This document shows positions 29,037 to 39,264 of a stretch of 64,000 bases of DNA, one piece after another. A program made the position numbers and the translations under genes. The stretch lies in assembly GCF_000452705.1 (NCBI RefSeq), contig NZ_CP007014.1, positions 3,783,501-3,847,500 of the forward strand, given 5' to 3'. The DNA is from Pseudomonas syringae CC1557. GTDB lineage: Bacteria > Pseudomonadota > Gammaproteobacteria > Pseudomonadales > Pseudomonadaceae. The notes under the pieces were generated by a model that saw only the letters and a program-made list of their open reading frames with translations, was not told the origin of the DNA and ran no database searches. Within the stretch, counting starts at the first letter, position 1; every line of letters begins with the position of its first letter.

Positions 29037-29900
29037 TTAGACGCGACGCTGGGTCAGCGCACGGCGCTCGAACTCAACGATACGCTGGCGGTAATGCTCG
29101 ATGGTCTGCGCGGTCATGACACTGCGCTGGTCATCTTTCAGTTCGCCATCAAGCTCGTGGGCCAGTTTGCGAGCTGCTGCAACCATGACATCGAAAGCCT
29201 GTTTCGGATGACGCGGACCTGGCAAGCCAAGAAAGAAGCTGACTGCACGGGTGCTGAAATGGTCGATATCGTCGAGATCGAACACGCCAGGCTTGACTGC
29301 GTTGGCCATCGAAAACAGTACTTCGCCGTTGCCTGCCATGCTTTCGTGACGATGGAAAATGTCCATCTCGCCGAAACGCAGACCGCTTTCCAGAATGTTC
29401 TGCAACAGCGCAGGGCCTTTGAAGCCGCCTTCGCTGCGCGAGATCACGCTGATGACCAGTACTTCTTCGACCGGAGGCAGGTCTTTGTCTTCAGTGATGC
29501 GCTGGGCAGGTTTGTCATCCGGGAAATCATCGTCGTGCGCCGTGAACAGGCTTGGGCCGTCGACATCCAGATTCAAGTCGCCCTGCTGCGGCTCATCCTT
29601 GCGTTTCTTGTCACCACCGCGTTTCTCACTGCCGCGCTTCTTGTCACGCGGGCTGGCGCTCATCGACGGCAGATCCTGCTCGTCCAGTTGCGGCTCTTTG
29701 TGAGTATCCAGCACACGGGGCGGCCCCAGCACTTCGGCCGTCGTCGGTTCCTCTTCCTCTGGAAGATTGGAAAAGCTGCGATCCAGCCTGAATTTCAATT
29801 TACCTTTGCTGCCGCGCATACGGCGCCAGCCATCAAAGAGAATACCGGCGATGACTATTATGCCGATGACGATCAGCCACTCGCGCAGACCGATTTCCAT
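29037..29900 (-). CDS. zipA: Cell division protein ZipA
   Basis: Membrane anchor for FtsZ. The 287-residue protein has the typical layout: N-terminal membrane helix (residues about 5-24, [21 protein letters not shown] in part), a basic and charged linker ([17 protein letters not shown], about 90-106), and the C-terminal FtsZ-binding domain ([21 protein letters not shown] in part, through [19 protein letters not shown]). It sits between smc and ligA, the conserved Pseudomonas order. Confidence 0.93.
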   Translation of the reverse strand: MEIGLREWLIVIGIIVIAGILFDGWRRMRGSKGKLKFRLDRSFSNLPEEEEPTTAEVLGPPRVLDTHKEPQLDEQDLPSMSASPRDKKRGSEKRGGDKKRKDEPQQGDLNLDVDGPSLFTAHDDDFPDDKPAQRITEDKDLPPVEEVLVISVISRSEGGFKGPALLQNILESGLRFGEMDIFHRHESMAGNGEVLFSMANAVKPGVFDLDDIDHFSTRAVSFFLGLPGPRHPKQAFDVMVAAARKLAHELDGELKDDQRSVMTAQTIEHYRQRIVEFERRALTQRRV

Positions 29901-30151
29901 GTAATCCAGTGCCTCTAATGAAGAAATCTGAAAATAAGGGCCTAAACCCCTTTAATACGTGGTGCCAAGTCTATGTTCTGACTGGCATTTTGCCCACGCG
30001 AAAATAAAAAAGTGGTCACTAAACTAGCACGACCAAAGGCAACTTTACACCGTCTGTTACGTCTCTTTGTTGCCCGAAGTGCCATCTACCGCACAACCGT
30101 GACATTTTCCGGCTTTTTCACGGGATTTTCCCCGCGCCAGCGAACGTTCAC

Positions 30152-33100
30152 TCAGGCATCCACCAGCGCCATGGCCTCTTCCACATCCACGGCCACAAGC
30201 CGCGAACAACCGGGCTCATGCATCGTCACCCCCATCAGTTGATCAGCCATTTCCATGGCGATCTTGTTGTGAGTGATGTAAATAAACTGCACCGTTTGTG
30301 ACATTTCTTTCACCAAACGTGCATAGCGGCCCACGTTGGCATCATCCAGCGGCGCATCAACCTCATCGAGCATGCAGAACGGTGCAGGATTGAGCTTGAA
30401 AATCGCAAAAACCAGCGCCAGTGCAGTCAAGGCTTTCTCTCCACCCGACAGCAAATGAATGGTGCTGTTTTTCTTGCCAGGGGGCCGCGCCATGATTGTC
30501 ACCCCTGTATCGAGTAGATCTTCGCCTGTCAGTTCCAAATAAGCGGAGCCTCCACCGAAAACTTTCGGAAAAAGTGCCTGAATTCCGCTGTTTATCTGAT
30601 CGAAGGTATCCTTGAAGCGATTTCGGGTTTCCTTGTCGATCTTGCGGATCACGTTTTCCAGCGTGTCGAGCGCCTCCACAAGATCGGCGTCCTGCGCATC
30701 CAGATAGCGTTTGCGCTCGGATTGCTGCTGGTATTCGTCGATGGCCGCAAGGTTGATCGCGCCCAGCCGCTGAATACGCCCGGCGATGCTTTCCAGTTGC
30801 TGCTCGGCGGCCTGTTCGCTGGCCTCCGGGGTCAGCGTGGCCAGCACGCCGTGCAAGTCGTAGCCATCTTCGTGCAACTGGTCCTGCAAGGCCGTACGGC
30901 GCACGGTCAACGACTGCCATTCCAGCCGTTGCTGCTCCAGCTGACCGCGCAGCAATTGCGACTGCTGCTCGGCCTGGGTGCGGCGCTTCTCTGCTTCACG
31001 CAGTTCCCGGTCGGCGTCTTCCAGGGCATTCTTGGCGACGCGCATTTCATCATCGACCACCATGCGCCGTTCGAGCAGCTCTTCAAGCTTGAGGCGCAGT
31101 TCTTCAAGCGGTGCTTCGCCCTCCTCCAGATTGAGGCTGAGCTGCTCGCGTTTTTCGGTAAGCCGTTCGGACTGCATACGCAGGCGCTCAAGCGCCTGAC
31201 GCGTCGAATCGTATTGCGCCTTGATCGAACCCAGACGCACCGCCAGTTGATGACTGTGGTCCTTGTGCTGGCGCGCATCCTGACGTATCCGGTCCAGGCG
31301 CTCGCGCAGCGAGTCACGCTGGGCCTGCAGCACTTCGCGCTGCTCAGTGTCCTGCGCCATGGCGTCCAGCGCGTCCTGCAATTGCAGGCGCGACTCGCCA
31401 AGCTGTTCATGCTCGGCAGCGCGCTGCTCGGCCAGCTCGGCCAGTTCTTCGTCAAGGCGCGTGCGGCGCAGGGTCAACTGCTCGACCTTGACCCTGGCCG
31501 CTGACAGTTGCGCCTTGAGTTCGCTTTGCTGACGGGTTTCATCCTGCACACGACGGCGCAGTTGCTCACGGGCTTCTTCCTGCTGTGACTGTTGCTCGCG
31601 CAGATTCAGCAGTTGCTCTTCCAGCGTTGCCAGCGTCGCTTCGCGTTCGTCACGCTCCAGCCCTAGTTGCTGCAATTCCTGAGCACGCGCCAATACACCG
31701 CTCTGTGCTTCACTGGCGCGTCTGACCCGCAAAAAATGCCGCCCGACCCAATAGCCATCCCGGCTGATCAGGCTTTGTCCTGCACCCAATTGCGCGCGTC
31801 GCGCCAGCGCTTCGTCGAGATTCTCGACCGGAATCACCTGCCCCAGCCAGGCTGACAGATCAACCGTACTGTCGACTTTCTCAAGCAAGCTGCCGGCCAC
31901 GCGCACGTTGTCCGCACCGGCACTGAGCAGGCGCAGGTCGCCTTGTTCGAAGCTGGCCAGATCAAGCCCGTCAAAGTCATCGACCAATACCGCCTGCAAG
32001 TCGGCACCCAGTACGGTTTCCACGGCCAGTTCCCAGCCTGCCTCGACACTCAGCCCTTCGGCCAGACGCGGGCGCTCGGCCAGTTGCTGGTCGCGCAGCC
32101 ATTCGGCGGTGCCGGTATCTGGATCGAGTGCCGCCTGTTGCAGTGCCTCCAGCGAAGCCAGTCGGCCATTCAGGCGTTGCAGTTCGCCCTGCGCCTGCTG
32201 CTGCGCCTGACTGGCGTTTTGCAGCGCGTCGCGCAATTGCTCCAGACGCTCGACCGCCTGCTCCTCGCCCATGTGCAGTTCTTCAAGGGTCAGGTCGCGG
32301 GTGGCGAAGTCTTCACTCAGCTCAAGAATGGCCGCGTCTTCCGGATCGGCCGCCAACAGCTGACGCTCCTCCCCCAGACGTCGCTGGCGCTCGGCCAGAC
32401 GCTCAATGCTCTGTTCCAGCTGCTGAATACGCGATTGCTGAACCTGCGCCTGGCGCTGCGGCTCGGCGGATTGCTGATTGAAGACGTCCCACTTCTCCTG
32501 CCAGCCCTGCATGGCGGCTTCGGCGTCTTCCAGCGCAATGGCTGACTCTTCGGCGGCAGCACTGGTCATTTCCTGCTCGGGCTCAAGCATTTCCAGCTCT
32601 TCACCAAGGGTAGCGAGCAACGTGGTGTCGTGCCCCAGGTGGGATTCGGTTTCCTGGCGCGCGCGTTCGGCTTCGTGCAGGTCGTCCTGCAATTGGCGCA
32701 GACGCTGCTGGCCGTGCTGGATGCTCTGTTCGACACGGGCAATGTCGCCGCCGACCGAATAGAAGCGCCCCTGCACCAGATTGAAGCGCTCGGACAAATC
32801 ATGATGGCCGTCGCGCAGGCGCTCGATGCTGGCGTCAGCGCTACGCTGATCTGCCACCAATGCTTCGAACCCGACTTCCTGATTGCCGATTACCGCTTCG
32901 CGCTGACCGACCTGCTCGTTCAACGCCTGCCAGCGCAAGGCCGACAGTTGCGCCTTGAGCTGACGCTCTTCGGCCTTGTATTCCTGATACTTCTCGGCGG
33001 CTTGAGCCTGACGGTGCAGGCGCTCCAGCTGACGCTCCAGCTCTTCGCGAAGGTCGGTCAGACGCGCCAGATTCTCGTGGGTGCGACGAATACGGTTTTC

Positions 33101-33640
33101 GGTTTCCCGACGTCGTTCCTTGTACTTGGAAATCCCGGCAGCTTCTTCGATGAAGTTGCGCAGGTCTTCAGGCTTGGCTTCGATCAGCTTGGAGATCATG
33201 CCCTGCTCGATGATCGAGTAGCTGCGTGGCCCCAGGCCGGTGCCGAGGAAGATATCGGTAATGTCACGACGACGGCATTTGGTGCCGTTGAGGTAATAGC
33301 TGTTCTGACTGTCGCGCGTCACCTTGCGGCGAATCGAAATTTCCGCGTAGGCCGCGTACTCGCCCACCAGAGTGCCGTCGGAGTTGTCGAACACCAGTTC
33401 GATGCTGGCCTGGCTGACCGGCTTGCGGCTGGTCGAGCCATTGAAGATGACATCGGTCATCGACTCGCCGCGCAGGTTCTTGGCTGAGCTTTCGCCCATG
33501 ACCCAGCGCACGGCGTCGATGATATTGGACTTGCCGCAACCATTGGGGCCGACAACGGCCGCCATGTTGCTGGGGAAGTTCACCGTGGTGGGGTCGACGA
33601 AAGATTTGAACCCCGCCAGCTTGATGCACTTCAGGCGCAC
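30152..33640 (-). CDS. smc: Chromosome segregation ATPase SMC
   Basis: Long coiled-coil ATPase that compacts and aligns chromosomes. Starting at a GTG (MRLKCIKLAGFKSF) gives 1162 residues, a usual pseudomonad length; a 56-codon upstream extension overlaps the GntR gene and reads as non-coding. It shows Walker A GPNGCGKSN (31-39), two long coiled coils rich in Gln/Glu/Arg/Leu, a hinge (about 500-670, with LGADLQAVLVDDFDG), signature LLSGGEKALTALAL and Walker B FCMLDEVDAPLDDAN. Only 4 nt separate it from the GntR gene upstream. No ScpA or ScpB genes are in the window. Confidence 0.95.
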   Translation of the reverse strand: MRLKCIKLAGFKSFVDPTTVNFPSNMAAVVGPNGCGKSNIIDAVRWVMGESSAKNLRGESMTDVIFNGSTSRKPVSQASIELVFDNSDGTLVGEYAAYAEISIRRKVTRDSQNSYYLNGTKCRRRDITDIFLGTGLGPRSYSIIEQGMISKLIEAKPEDLRNFIEEAAGISKYKERRRETENRIRRTHENLARLTDLREELERQLERLHRQAQAAEKYQEYKAEERQLKAQLSALRWQALNEQVGQREAVIGNQEVGFEALVADQRSADASIERLRDGHHDLSERFNLVQGRFYSVGGDIARVEQSIQHGQQRLRQLQDDLHEAERARQETESHLGHDTTLLATLGEELEMLEPEQEMTSAAAEESAIALEDAEAAMQGWQEKWDVFNQQSAEPQRQAQVQQSRIQQLEQSIERLAERQRRLGEERQLLAADPEDAAILELSEDFATRDLTLEELHMGEEQAVERLEQLRDALQNASQAQQQAQGELQRLNGRLASLEALQQAALDPDTGTAEWLRDQQLAERPRLAEGLSVEAGWELAVETVLGADLQAVLVDDFDGLDLASFEQGDLRLLSAGADNVRVAGSLLEKVDSTVDLSAWLGQVIPVENLDEALARRAQLGAGQSLISRDGYWVGRHFLRVRRASEAQSGVLARAQELQQLGLERDEREATLATLEEQLLNLREQQSQQEEAREQLRRRVQDETRQQSELKAQLSAARVKVEQLTLRRTRLDEELAELAEQRAAEHEQLGESRLQLQDALDAMAQDTEQREVLQAQRDSLRERLDRIRQDARQHKDHSHQLAVRLGSIKAQYDSTRQALERLRMQSERLTEKREQLSLNLEEGEAPLEELRLKLEELLERRMVVDDEMRVAKNALEDADRELREAEKRRTQAEQQSQLLRGQLEQQRLEWQSLTVRRTALQDQLHEDGYDLHGVLATLTPEASEQAAEQQLESIAGRIQRLGAINLAAIDEYQQQSERKRYLDAQDADLVEALDTLENVIRKIDKETRNRFKDTFDQINSGIQALFPKVFGGGSAYLELTGEDLLDTGVTIMARPPGKKNSTIHLLSGGEKALTALALVFAIFKLNPAPFCMLDEVDAPLDDANVGRYARLVKEMSQTVQFIYITHNKIAMEMADQLMGVTMHEPGCSRLVAVDVEEAMALVDA

Positions 33641-33644
33641 GGCG

Positions 33645-34304
33645 TCAGCCCGCTGCCAGAGCGGCCAGCACCAGCTGGCAGCTGCGCTGACAGTAGCTGA
33701 CCAGCACGACACGAATCTTCGGAATATCCCGCGCCACCACTGCGCCAAGCAATTCGTCGAACAACGCCAGGTAGTCGCCCATATCGGCCTTGCGTTGCTC
33801 GAGCGCAAGGAAATAGCTGCGGCTCATGGAAGGCTGCAGATTCTCGACGGTTTCCTCAAGGTACGGGTTGTTGGCGAACGGATAGGCTGCGCGCATCACA
33901 TTGAAGCTCTCTTCGACGAATGCATTGACGTCCTGCTGCTCGAAACTGGCCTTCAGACGCTGTTGTATCTGCATGAACGGCGCAAGATCCTCCTCGGTCG
34001 TCCAGCGCTCGACCACTGCGTTGGCCAGCAGAATGTACAGCTCTCTCATCATGCAGCACAGGCTGGTGACATTGTGCGCGTTGAGCACTGTCACCTGTGC
34101 GCCACGTCGCGGCAGGATCGCCACCAGATGGCGGCGCTCCAGAATCAGTAATGCTTCGCGCACGGAGCCACGGCTGACGTTCAACGCCTGCGTGACTTTT
34201 TGCTCCTGGATACGCTCTCCAGGCTTGAGCTCACCGCGAATGATCCGCTCGGCAAGGTGATGAGCGATTTGCTCAGCGAGGCTGTCCGGTGCCTTGAACG
34301 TCAT
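33645..34304 (-). CDS. GntR-family regulator (FCD/FadR subfamily)
   Basis: 219 residues: an N-terminal winged helix (LAERIIRGELKPGERIQEQKV and NVSRGSVREALLILERR, in fragments) and an all-helical FCD effector domain. It is divergent from xdhA across 276 nt and sits directly upstream of smc. The divergent position suggests control of xanthine dehydrogenase genes, but the smc linkage is conserved in Pseudomonas, so its role could be independent. The spacer holds a short inverted repeat (CCTGA-CTT-TCAGG) that may be an operator. Confidence 0.85.
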   Translation of the reverse strand: MTFKAPDSLAEQIAHHLAERIIRGELKPGERIQEQKVTQALNVSRGSVREALLILERRHLVAILPRRGAQVTVLNAHNVTSLCCMMRELYILLANAVVERWTTEEDLAPFMQIQQRLKASFEQQDVNAFVEESFNVMRAAYPFANNPYLEETVENLQPSMSRSYFLALEQRKADMGDYLALFDELLGAVVARDIPKIRVVLVSYCQRSCQLVLAALAAG

Positions 34305-34486
34305 GACTATCCTTCAAAAAGACCAGTGTTGCTGCTAGCCGCGAAGTGTATCGCAACCGGCATGAGTGGCGCAGGGCCATAAACGCGGAAAATGACACGA
34401 AATGAGCAAAAACCTTGTACATCGTCCGTCAGATGATGCAAGAACCATGCAGCCTTTAATTGGCAGATCGGTGAAAAACTCAATTT

Positions 34487-34499
34487 CCTGACTTTCAGG
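34487..34499. promoter_or_regulatory. Short inverted repeat in the GntR-xdhA spacer
   Basis: CCTGA-CTT-TCAGG, a perfect 5-bp dyad about 80 nt before the xdhA start, followed by an A7 run. Candidate operator for the divergent GntR regulator; short and unproven. The rest of the 276-nt spacer is AT-rich and shows no ORF. Confidence 0.3.
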
Positions 34500-34580
34500 T
34501 CAGAAAAAAATTGACCCAATAAGCAGAGCTGATAGATTCATCAATGTGTCTGATGACAATAAATGTGAGGGCTTTGCGCC

Positions 34581-36035
34581 GTGATTCAGTTCCTTTTGAA
34601 CCAAGAGCTAAAAACCGAGCGCGCCCTGAATCCGAACATGACCGTGCTGACCTACCTGCGTGAGCAGGCACACAAGCCCGGTACCAAGGAAGGTTGCGCC
34701 AGCGGTGACTGTGGCGCCTGCACGGTAGTCGTCGGCGAGCTGCACAGCGACGCAGATGGCCAGCAGCAATTGCGTTACCGCAGCCTTAATTCGTGCCTGA
34801 CCTTTGTGGCGTCGCTGCATGGCAAGCAATTGATCAGCGTCGAAGACCTGAAGTATCAGGGCCAGTTGCACAGCGTGCAAAAGGCCATGGTCGAGTGTCA
34901 TGGGTCGCAATGCGGCTTCTGTACGCCAGGCTTTGTGATGTCGCTGTTTGCCCTGCAAAAGAACAGCACCGACGCCGACGCCCATCAGGCCCACGAAGCG
35001 CTGGCCGGCAACCTGTGCCGTTGCACCGGCTATCGACCGATTCTGGCCGCTGCCGAACAGTCCTGCGCCCAGCGCTTGCCTGACCAGTTCGATCAGCGCC
35101 AGGCGCAGACCATCGAGCGCCTGCGTGCGATCACGCCAGACCAGACCGGCCAACTCGACGACGGCGAAAAACACTGCCTTATCCCGCTGACCGTGGCGGA
35201 TCTTGCCGATCTGTATCAGGCCAATCCTCAAGCCCGGCTGCTGGCAGGTGGCACCGATCTGGCACTGGAAGTGACCCAGTTTCACAAGCCATTGCCGGCC
35301 ATGATTTACGTCGGACACATTGCCGAAATGAAGCGCGTCGAGCGCTTTGACGACCGCCTGGAAATCGGTGCGGCCACGCCGCTGACCGATTGCTACGCGG
35401 CACTGAACGCTGAATACCCGGACTTTGGCGAGCTGCTGCAGCGCTTCGCCTCGTTGCAGATTCGCAATCAGGGCACGCTGGGCGGCAACATCGGCAACGC
35501 CTCACCGATTGGTGACTCCCCGCCGTTGCTGATCGCCCTCGGCGCACAGATCGTGCTGCGCAAGGGCACGACTCAGCGCACCCTCGCGCTGGAAGACTTC
35601 TTCATCGATTACAAGGTCACCGCCCGCCAGGCAAGCGAGTTCATCGAAAAGATCATCGTGCCCACAGCCAATCCTCGGCAGACGTTTCGCGCCTACAAAG
35701 TTTCCAAACGACTGGACGATGACATCTCGGCGGTCTGCGCAGCGTTTCGTCTGACTATCGAAGACGGCATGATTCGCGATGCACGCGTGGCGTTTGGCGG
35801 CATGGCGGCAATTCCGAAACGCGCTGAGGCCTGCGAGCAGGCCCTGATCGGCGAACCGTGGAACAACGAAACCGTCGAACACGCCTGTGCGGCCCTGAGC
35901 GAAGATTTCACCCCGCTGTCGGACTTCCGCGCGAGCAAGGAATACCGCTTGCTGAGCGCCCAGAACCTGCTGCGCAAATACTTCATCGAAGTGCAGCATC
36001 CAGCCGTTGTGACGCGGGTGACCGACTATGTCTAA
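34581..36035 (+). CDS. xdhA: Xanthine dehydrogenase small subunit (FeS and FAD)
   Basis: Electron-transfer subunit of xanthine dehydrogenase, which oxidises hypoxanthine and xanthine to urate. The 484 residues carry the plant-type [2Fe-2S] ligands (Cys39, Cys44, Cys47, Cys72), a second [2Fe-2S] cluster set (Cys111, Cys114, Cys146, Cys148 in CGFCTPG and CRCTG), then an FAD domain (LLAGGTDLALEVTQ, near 218-231; IGDSPPLLIALGA). The start is GTG with GAGGG 10 nt upstream. It overlaps xdhB by 8 nt. Confidence 0.95.
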   Translation: MIQFLLNQELKTERALNPNMTVLTYLREQAHKPGTKEGCASGDCGACTVVVGELHSDADGQQQLRYRSLNSCLTFVASLHGKQLISVEDLKYQGQLHSVQKAMVECHGSQCGFCTPGFVMSLFALQKNSTDADAHQAHEALAGNLCRCTGYRPILAAAEQSCAQRLPDQFDQRQAQTIERLRAITPDQTGQLDDGEKHCLIPLTVADLADLYQANPQARLLAGGTDLALEVTQFHKPLPAMIYVGHIAEMKRVERFDDRLEIGAATPLTDCYAALNAEYPDFGELLQRFASLQIRNQGTLGGNIGNASPIGDSPPLLIALGAQIVLRKGTTQRTLALEDFFIDYKVTARQASEFIEKIIVPTANPRQTFRAYKVSKRLDDDISAVCAAFRLTIEDGMIRDARVAFGGMAAIPKRAEACEQALIGEPWNNETVEHACAALSEDFTPLSDFRASKEYRLLSAQNLLRKYFIEVQHPAVVTRVTDYV

Positions 36036-38406
36036 TCACAGCCCGCAACTGACCCAAACTGAAATGCTGGCGCTGTTTCAACAGGGCCTGAGCACCGGCG
36101 TCGGCCGTAGCGTCAAGCACGACAGCGCCGACAAACACGTGTCTGGCGAAGCGGTGTATATCGATGACCGCCTGGAGTTTCCCAATCAGCTGCATGTGTA
36201 TGCACGAATGTCGGACCGTGCCCATGCGCGGATCATCAGCATCGACACCGCGCCCTGCTACGCCTTCGAGGGCGTAAGAATCGCGATCACGCACGAGGAT
36301 ATTCCCGGTCTGAAGGACATCGGGCCGCTGCTGCCGGGCGACCCGTTGCTGGCCATCGACAAGGTGGAGTTCGTTGGCCAGCCGGTGCTCGCCGTGGCCG
36401 CACGTGATCTGGATATTGCACGCGAGGCGGCGATGGCCGCGATCATCAAGTACGAGGATCTGGAACCCGTACTGGATGTGGTTCAGGCTTTGCGCCAGAA
36501 GCATTTCGTGCTCGACAGCCATACCCACAAGCGTGGCGACTCTGCGGCGGCGTTGGAAACTGCAACCCACCGTTTGCAAGGCAACCTGCACATCGGCGGC
36601 CAAGAGCACTTCTATCTGGAGACGCAGATATCTTCGGTCATGCCGACTGAAGACGGCGGCATGATTGTGTACTGCTCGACCCAGAACCCCACGGAAATCC
36701 AGAAGCTGGTAGCCGAGGTTCTGGACGTGCCGATGAACCACATCGTGGTCGACATGCGGCGCATGGGCGGTGGCTTTGGGGGCAAGGAAACCCAGGCGGC
36801 AAGCCCGGCCTGCCTGTGCGCGGTGATTGCGCGCCTGACCGGGCAGCCAACCAAGATGCGTCTGCAACGCTTCGAAGACATGCAGATGACCGGCAAGCGC
36901 CACCCGTTTTACATCGAATACGACGTAGGCTTTGATGACGAGGGTCGGCTGCAAGGCATCGAACTGGATCTGGCCGCCAACTGCGGCTATTCGCCAGACC
37001 TGTCGGCCTCTATCGTAGACCGCGCCATGTTCCATGCCGACAACGCCTATTACCTGGGCGAAGCGACGATCAATGGTCATCGCTGCAAGACCCACACGGC
37101 GTCCAATACCGCCTACCGAGGCTTTGGCGGCCCGCAAGGCATGGTTGCCATCGAAGAAGTCATGGACTGCATTGCGCGCTTTCTGGGCAAAGACCCGTTG
37201 GCGGTGCGCAAGGCCAACTACTACGGCAAGACCGAGCGCAACGTCACTCATTACTACCAGACCGTCGAGCACAATCTGCTGGAAGAAATGACCGCGGATC
37301 TGGAGCAAAGCAGCCAGTACGTGGAGCGCCGCGAAGCCATTCGGGCCTTCAATGCCAGCAGTCCGATCCTGAAAAAAGGCCTGGCGCTGACACCGGTCAA
37401 ATTCGGTATTTCCTTTACCGCCAGCTTCCTCAATCAGGCCGGTGCGCTGATCCATATCTACACCGACGGCAGCATCCACTTGAACCACGGCGGCACCGAA
37501 ATGGGTCAGGGTTTGAACACCAAGGTCGCGCAAGTCGTGGCGCAAGTGTTTCAAGTGGACATCGAGCGCATTCAGATCACGGCGACCAACACTGACAAGG
37601 TGCCGAATACCTCGCCGACGGCTGCCTCAAGCGGCACCGACCTGAATGGCAAGGCGGCGCAGAATGCTGCGGAAATCCTCAAGCAACGCCTGGTCGAATT
37701 CGCCGCCCGGCATTACGACGTGGCGGAAACCGAGATTGAATTTCGTAACGGCCATGTGCGGATCGGCGAGATCGTTTTGCCCTTTGCCGAGCTGGCGCAA
37801 CTGGCATGGATGGGGCAGGTGTCGCTGTCCAGCACCGGCTACTACAAAACGCCGAAGATTTTTTATGACCGAAGCCAGGCAAGTGGTCGGCCATTCTATT
37901 ACTACGCGTTTGGCGCGGCCTGCGTCGAGGTGATCGTCGACACCCTGACCGGCGAATACAAAACATTGCGCACTGACATCCTGCACGACGTCGGTGCCTC
38001 ACTGAACCCGGCCATCGACATCGGTCAGGTCGAAGGCGGCTACATTCAGGGCGCAGGCTGGCTGACCACCGAGGAGCTGGTGTGGAATGACAAAGGCAAA
38101 CTGATGACCAGCGGCCCGGCGTCGTACAAGATCCCGGCCGTTGCCGACATGCCGCTGGACTTGCGGGTCAAGCTGGTCGAAAACCGCAAGAATCCGGAAG
38201 ACACGGTATTCCACTCCAAAGCCGTTGGCGAGCCGCCCTTCATGCTCGGCATTGCCGCATGGTGTGCAATCAAGGACGCAGTGGCGAGCCTTGGCGATTA
38301 CCGTTATCAGCCGAACATCGATGCCCCGGCGACGCCGGAAAAAGTGCTGTGGGGATGCGAGCAGATACGTCAGTTGTACCCCGCAGGGCGCACCCATCAT
38401 GAATAA
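36028..38406 (+). CDS. xdhB: Xanthine dehydrogenase molybdopterin-binding subunit
   Basis: The catalytic subunit that carries the molybdenum cofactor. 792 residues with the a/b hammerhead domain at the start, the cofactor loop MGGGFGGKET (about 246-255), the active-site Arg/Gln region around TAYRGFGGPQG (about 363-373), and the catalytic Glu in AVGEPPFM (about 735). Lengths of both subunits match the two-chain form of bacterial enzymes. The 3' end overlaps xdhC by 8 nt. Confidence 0.96.
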   Translation: MSNHSPQLTQTEMLALFQQGLSTGVGRSVKHDSADKHVSGEAVYIDDRLEFPNQLHVYARMSDRAHARIISIDTAPCYAFEGVRIAITHEDIPGLKDIGPLLPGDPLLAIDKVEFVGQPVLAVAARDLDIAREAAMAAIIKYEDLEPVLDVVQALRQKHFVLDSHTHKRGDSAAALETATHRLQGNLHIGGQEHFYLETQISSVMPTEDGGMIVYCSTQNPTEIQKLVAEVLDVPMNHIVVDMRRMGGGFGGKETQAASPACLCAVIARLTGQPTKMRLQRFEDMQMTGKRHPFYIEYDVGFDDEGRLQGIELDLAANCGYSPDLSASIVDRAMFHADNAYYLGEATINGHRCKTHTASNTAYRGFGGPQGMVAIEEVMDCIARFLGKDPLAVRKANYYGKTERNVTHYYQTVEHNLLEEMTADLEQSSQYVERREAIRAFNASSPILKKGLALTPVKFGISFTASFLNQAGALIHIYTDGSIHLNHGGTEMGQGLNTKVAQVVAQVFQVDIERIQITATNTDKVPNTSPTAASSGTDLNGKAAQNAAEILKQRLVEFAARHYDVAETEIEFRNGHVRIGEIVLPFAELAQLAWMGQVSLSSTGYYKTPKIFYDRSQASGRPFYYYAFGAACVEVIVDTLTGEYKTLRTDILHDVGASLNPAIDIGQVEGGYIQGAGWLTTEELVWNDKGKLMTSGPASYKIPAVADMPLDLRVKLVENRKNPEDTVFHSKAVGEPPFMLGIAAWCAIKDAVASLGDYRYQPNIDAPATPEKVLWGCEQIRQLYPAGRTHHE

Positions 38407-39238
38407 CTGGATCAGCGCTCTGGCCGAGCTTCAGGCCCGCAGTGAACCCGGCATTCTGGTAACGATCATTGAGGAGCTGGGCTCGACGCCGCGTAACGCC
38501 GGGTCAAAAATGGTGGTCTGTGCCGAGCGCATCCACGACACCATCGGCGGCGGGCATCTGGAATACAAAGCCATGGAAATCGCCCGCGAGATGCTCGCCA
38601 GCGGCACCCGGCAGACCCGGTTGGAGCGCTTCAATCTAGGCGCGAGCCTCGGTCAGTGTTGCGGTGGCGTCAACGTGCTGTTGTTCGAGCCGATGGGCGA
38701 GCCCGTCGCACAGATCGCAGTGTTCGGCGCAGGTCATGTCGGCCGCGCGCTGGTGCCGTTGCTGGCCAGCCTGCCCTGCCGGGTGCGCTGGATCGACAGC
38801 CGTGAACACGAATTTCCGGAAACAATGCCCGAGGGCGTGCTGCAGATCATCAGCGATGAGCCGGCCGATGAAGTTGCGCAGTTGCCCGTCGGCACTTACT
38901 GCATCGTGATGACCCACAACCATCAGCTCGATCTGGAGCTCACCGCCGCCATCCTCACGCGCGGTGACTTTGGCTACTTCGGCTTGATCGGCTCGAAGAC
39001 CAAACGGGTCAAGTTCGAACATCGCTTGCGCGAACGCGGATTCGACGCCAGCCTGCTACAACGCATGCGTTGCCCAATGGGCCTGGCCGAGGTCAAAGGC
39101 AAGCTGCCCATCGAGATTGCGGTGTCTATCGCCGCAGAAGTGATCGCCACCTACAACGTCAGCTTTGGCCAACAGAGCGCCAACGCAAAACCTATTGCCA
39201 GACTGCTGCCTGCGTCACGCCGCAGCCAGTCGCAATGA
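38399..39238 (+). CDS. xdhC: Xanthine dehydrogenase accessory protein XdhC
   Basis: Binds molybdenum cofactor and inserts the sulfurated form into XdhB. 279 residues: an N-terminal XdhC/CoxI domain (ILVTIIEELGSTPRNAGSKMVV in part, IGGGHLEY, GQCCGGVN with the conserved Cys pair) and a Rossmann-like C-terminal domain (IAVFGAGHVGRALVPLLA). The start is the ATG overlapping the xdhB stop, not the longer reading frame upstream. Its own stop overlaps a possible guaD ATG as ATGA. Confidence 0.93.
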   Translation: MNNWISALAELQARSEPGILVTIIEELGSTPRNAGSKMVVCAERIHDTIGGGHLEYKAMEIAREMLASGTRQTRLERFNLGASLGQCCGGVNVLLFEPMGEPVAQIAVFGAGHVGRALVPLLASLPCRVRWIDSREHEFPETMPEGVLQIISDEPADEVAQLPVGTYCIVMTHNHQLDLELTAAILTRGDFGYFGLIGSKTKRVKFEHRLRERGFDASLLQRMRCPMGLAEVKGKLPIEIAVSIAAEVIATYNVSFGQQSANAKPIARLLPASRRSQSQ

Positions 39239-39264
39239 CAGCAGTCAGTCACAACGAGAGTGCC

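Noticed and set aside
30722..33487. Plus-strand open frames opposite smc
   Set aside because: Leu/Gln-rich mirror images of the coiled-coil coding sequence; no ribosome site or family.
33641..33808. 56-codon N-terminal extension of SMC
   Set aside because: It overlaps the GntR gene and has no SMC similarity; the GTG at 33640 gives the family start.
35983..37554. 523-codon minus-strand frame opposite xdhB
   Set aside because: Complement of a conserved gene with the correct reading on plus; no recognisable protein.
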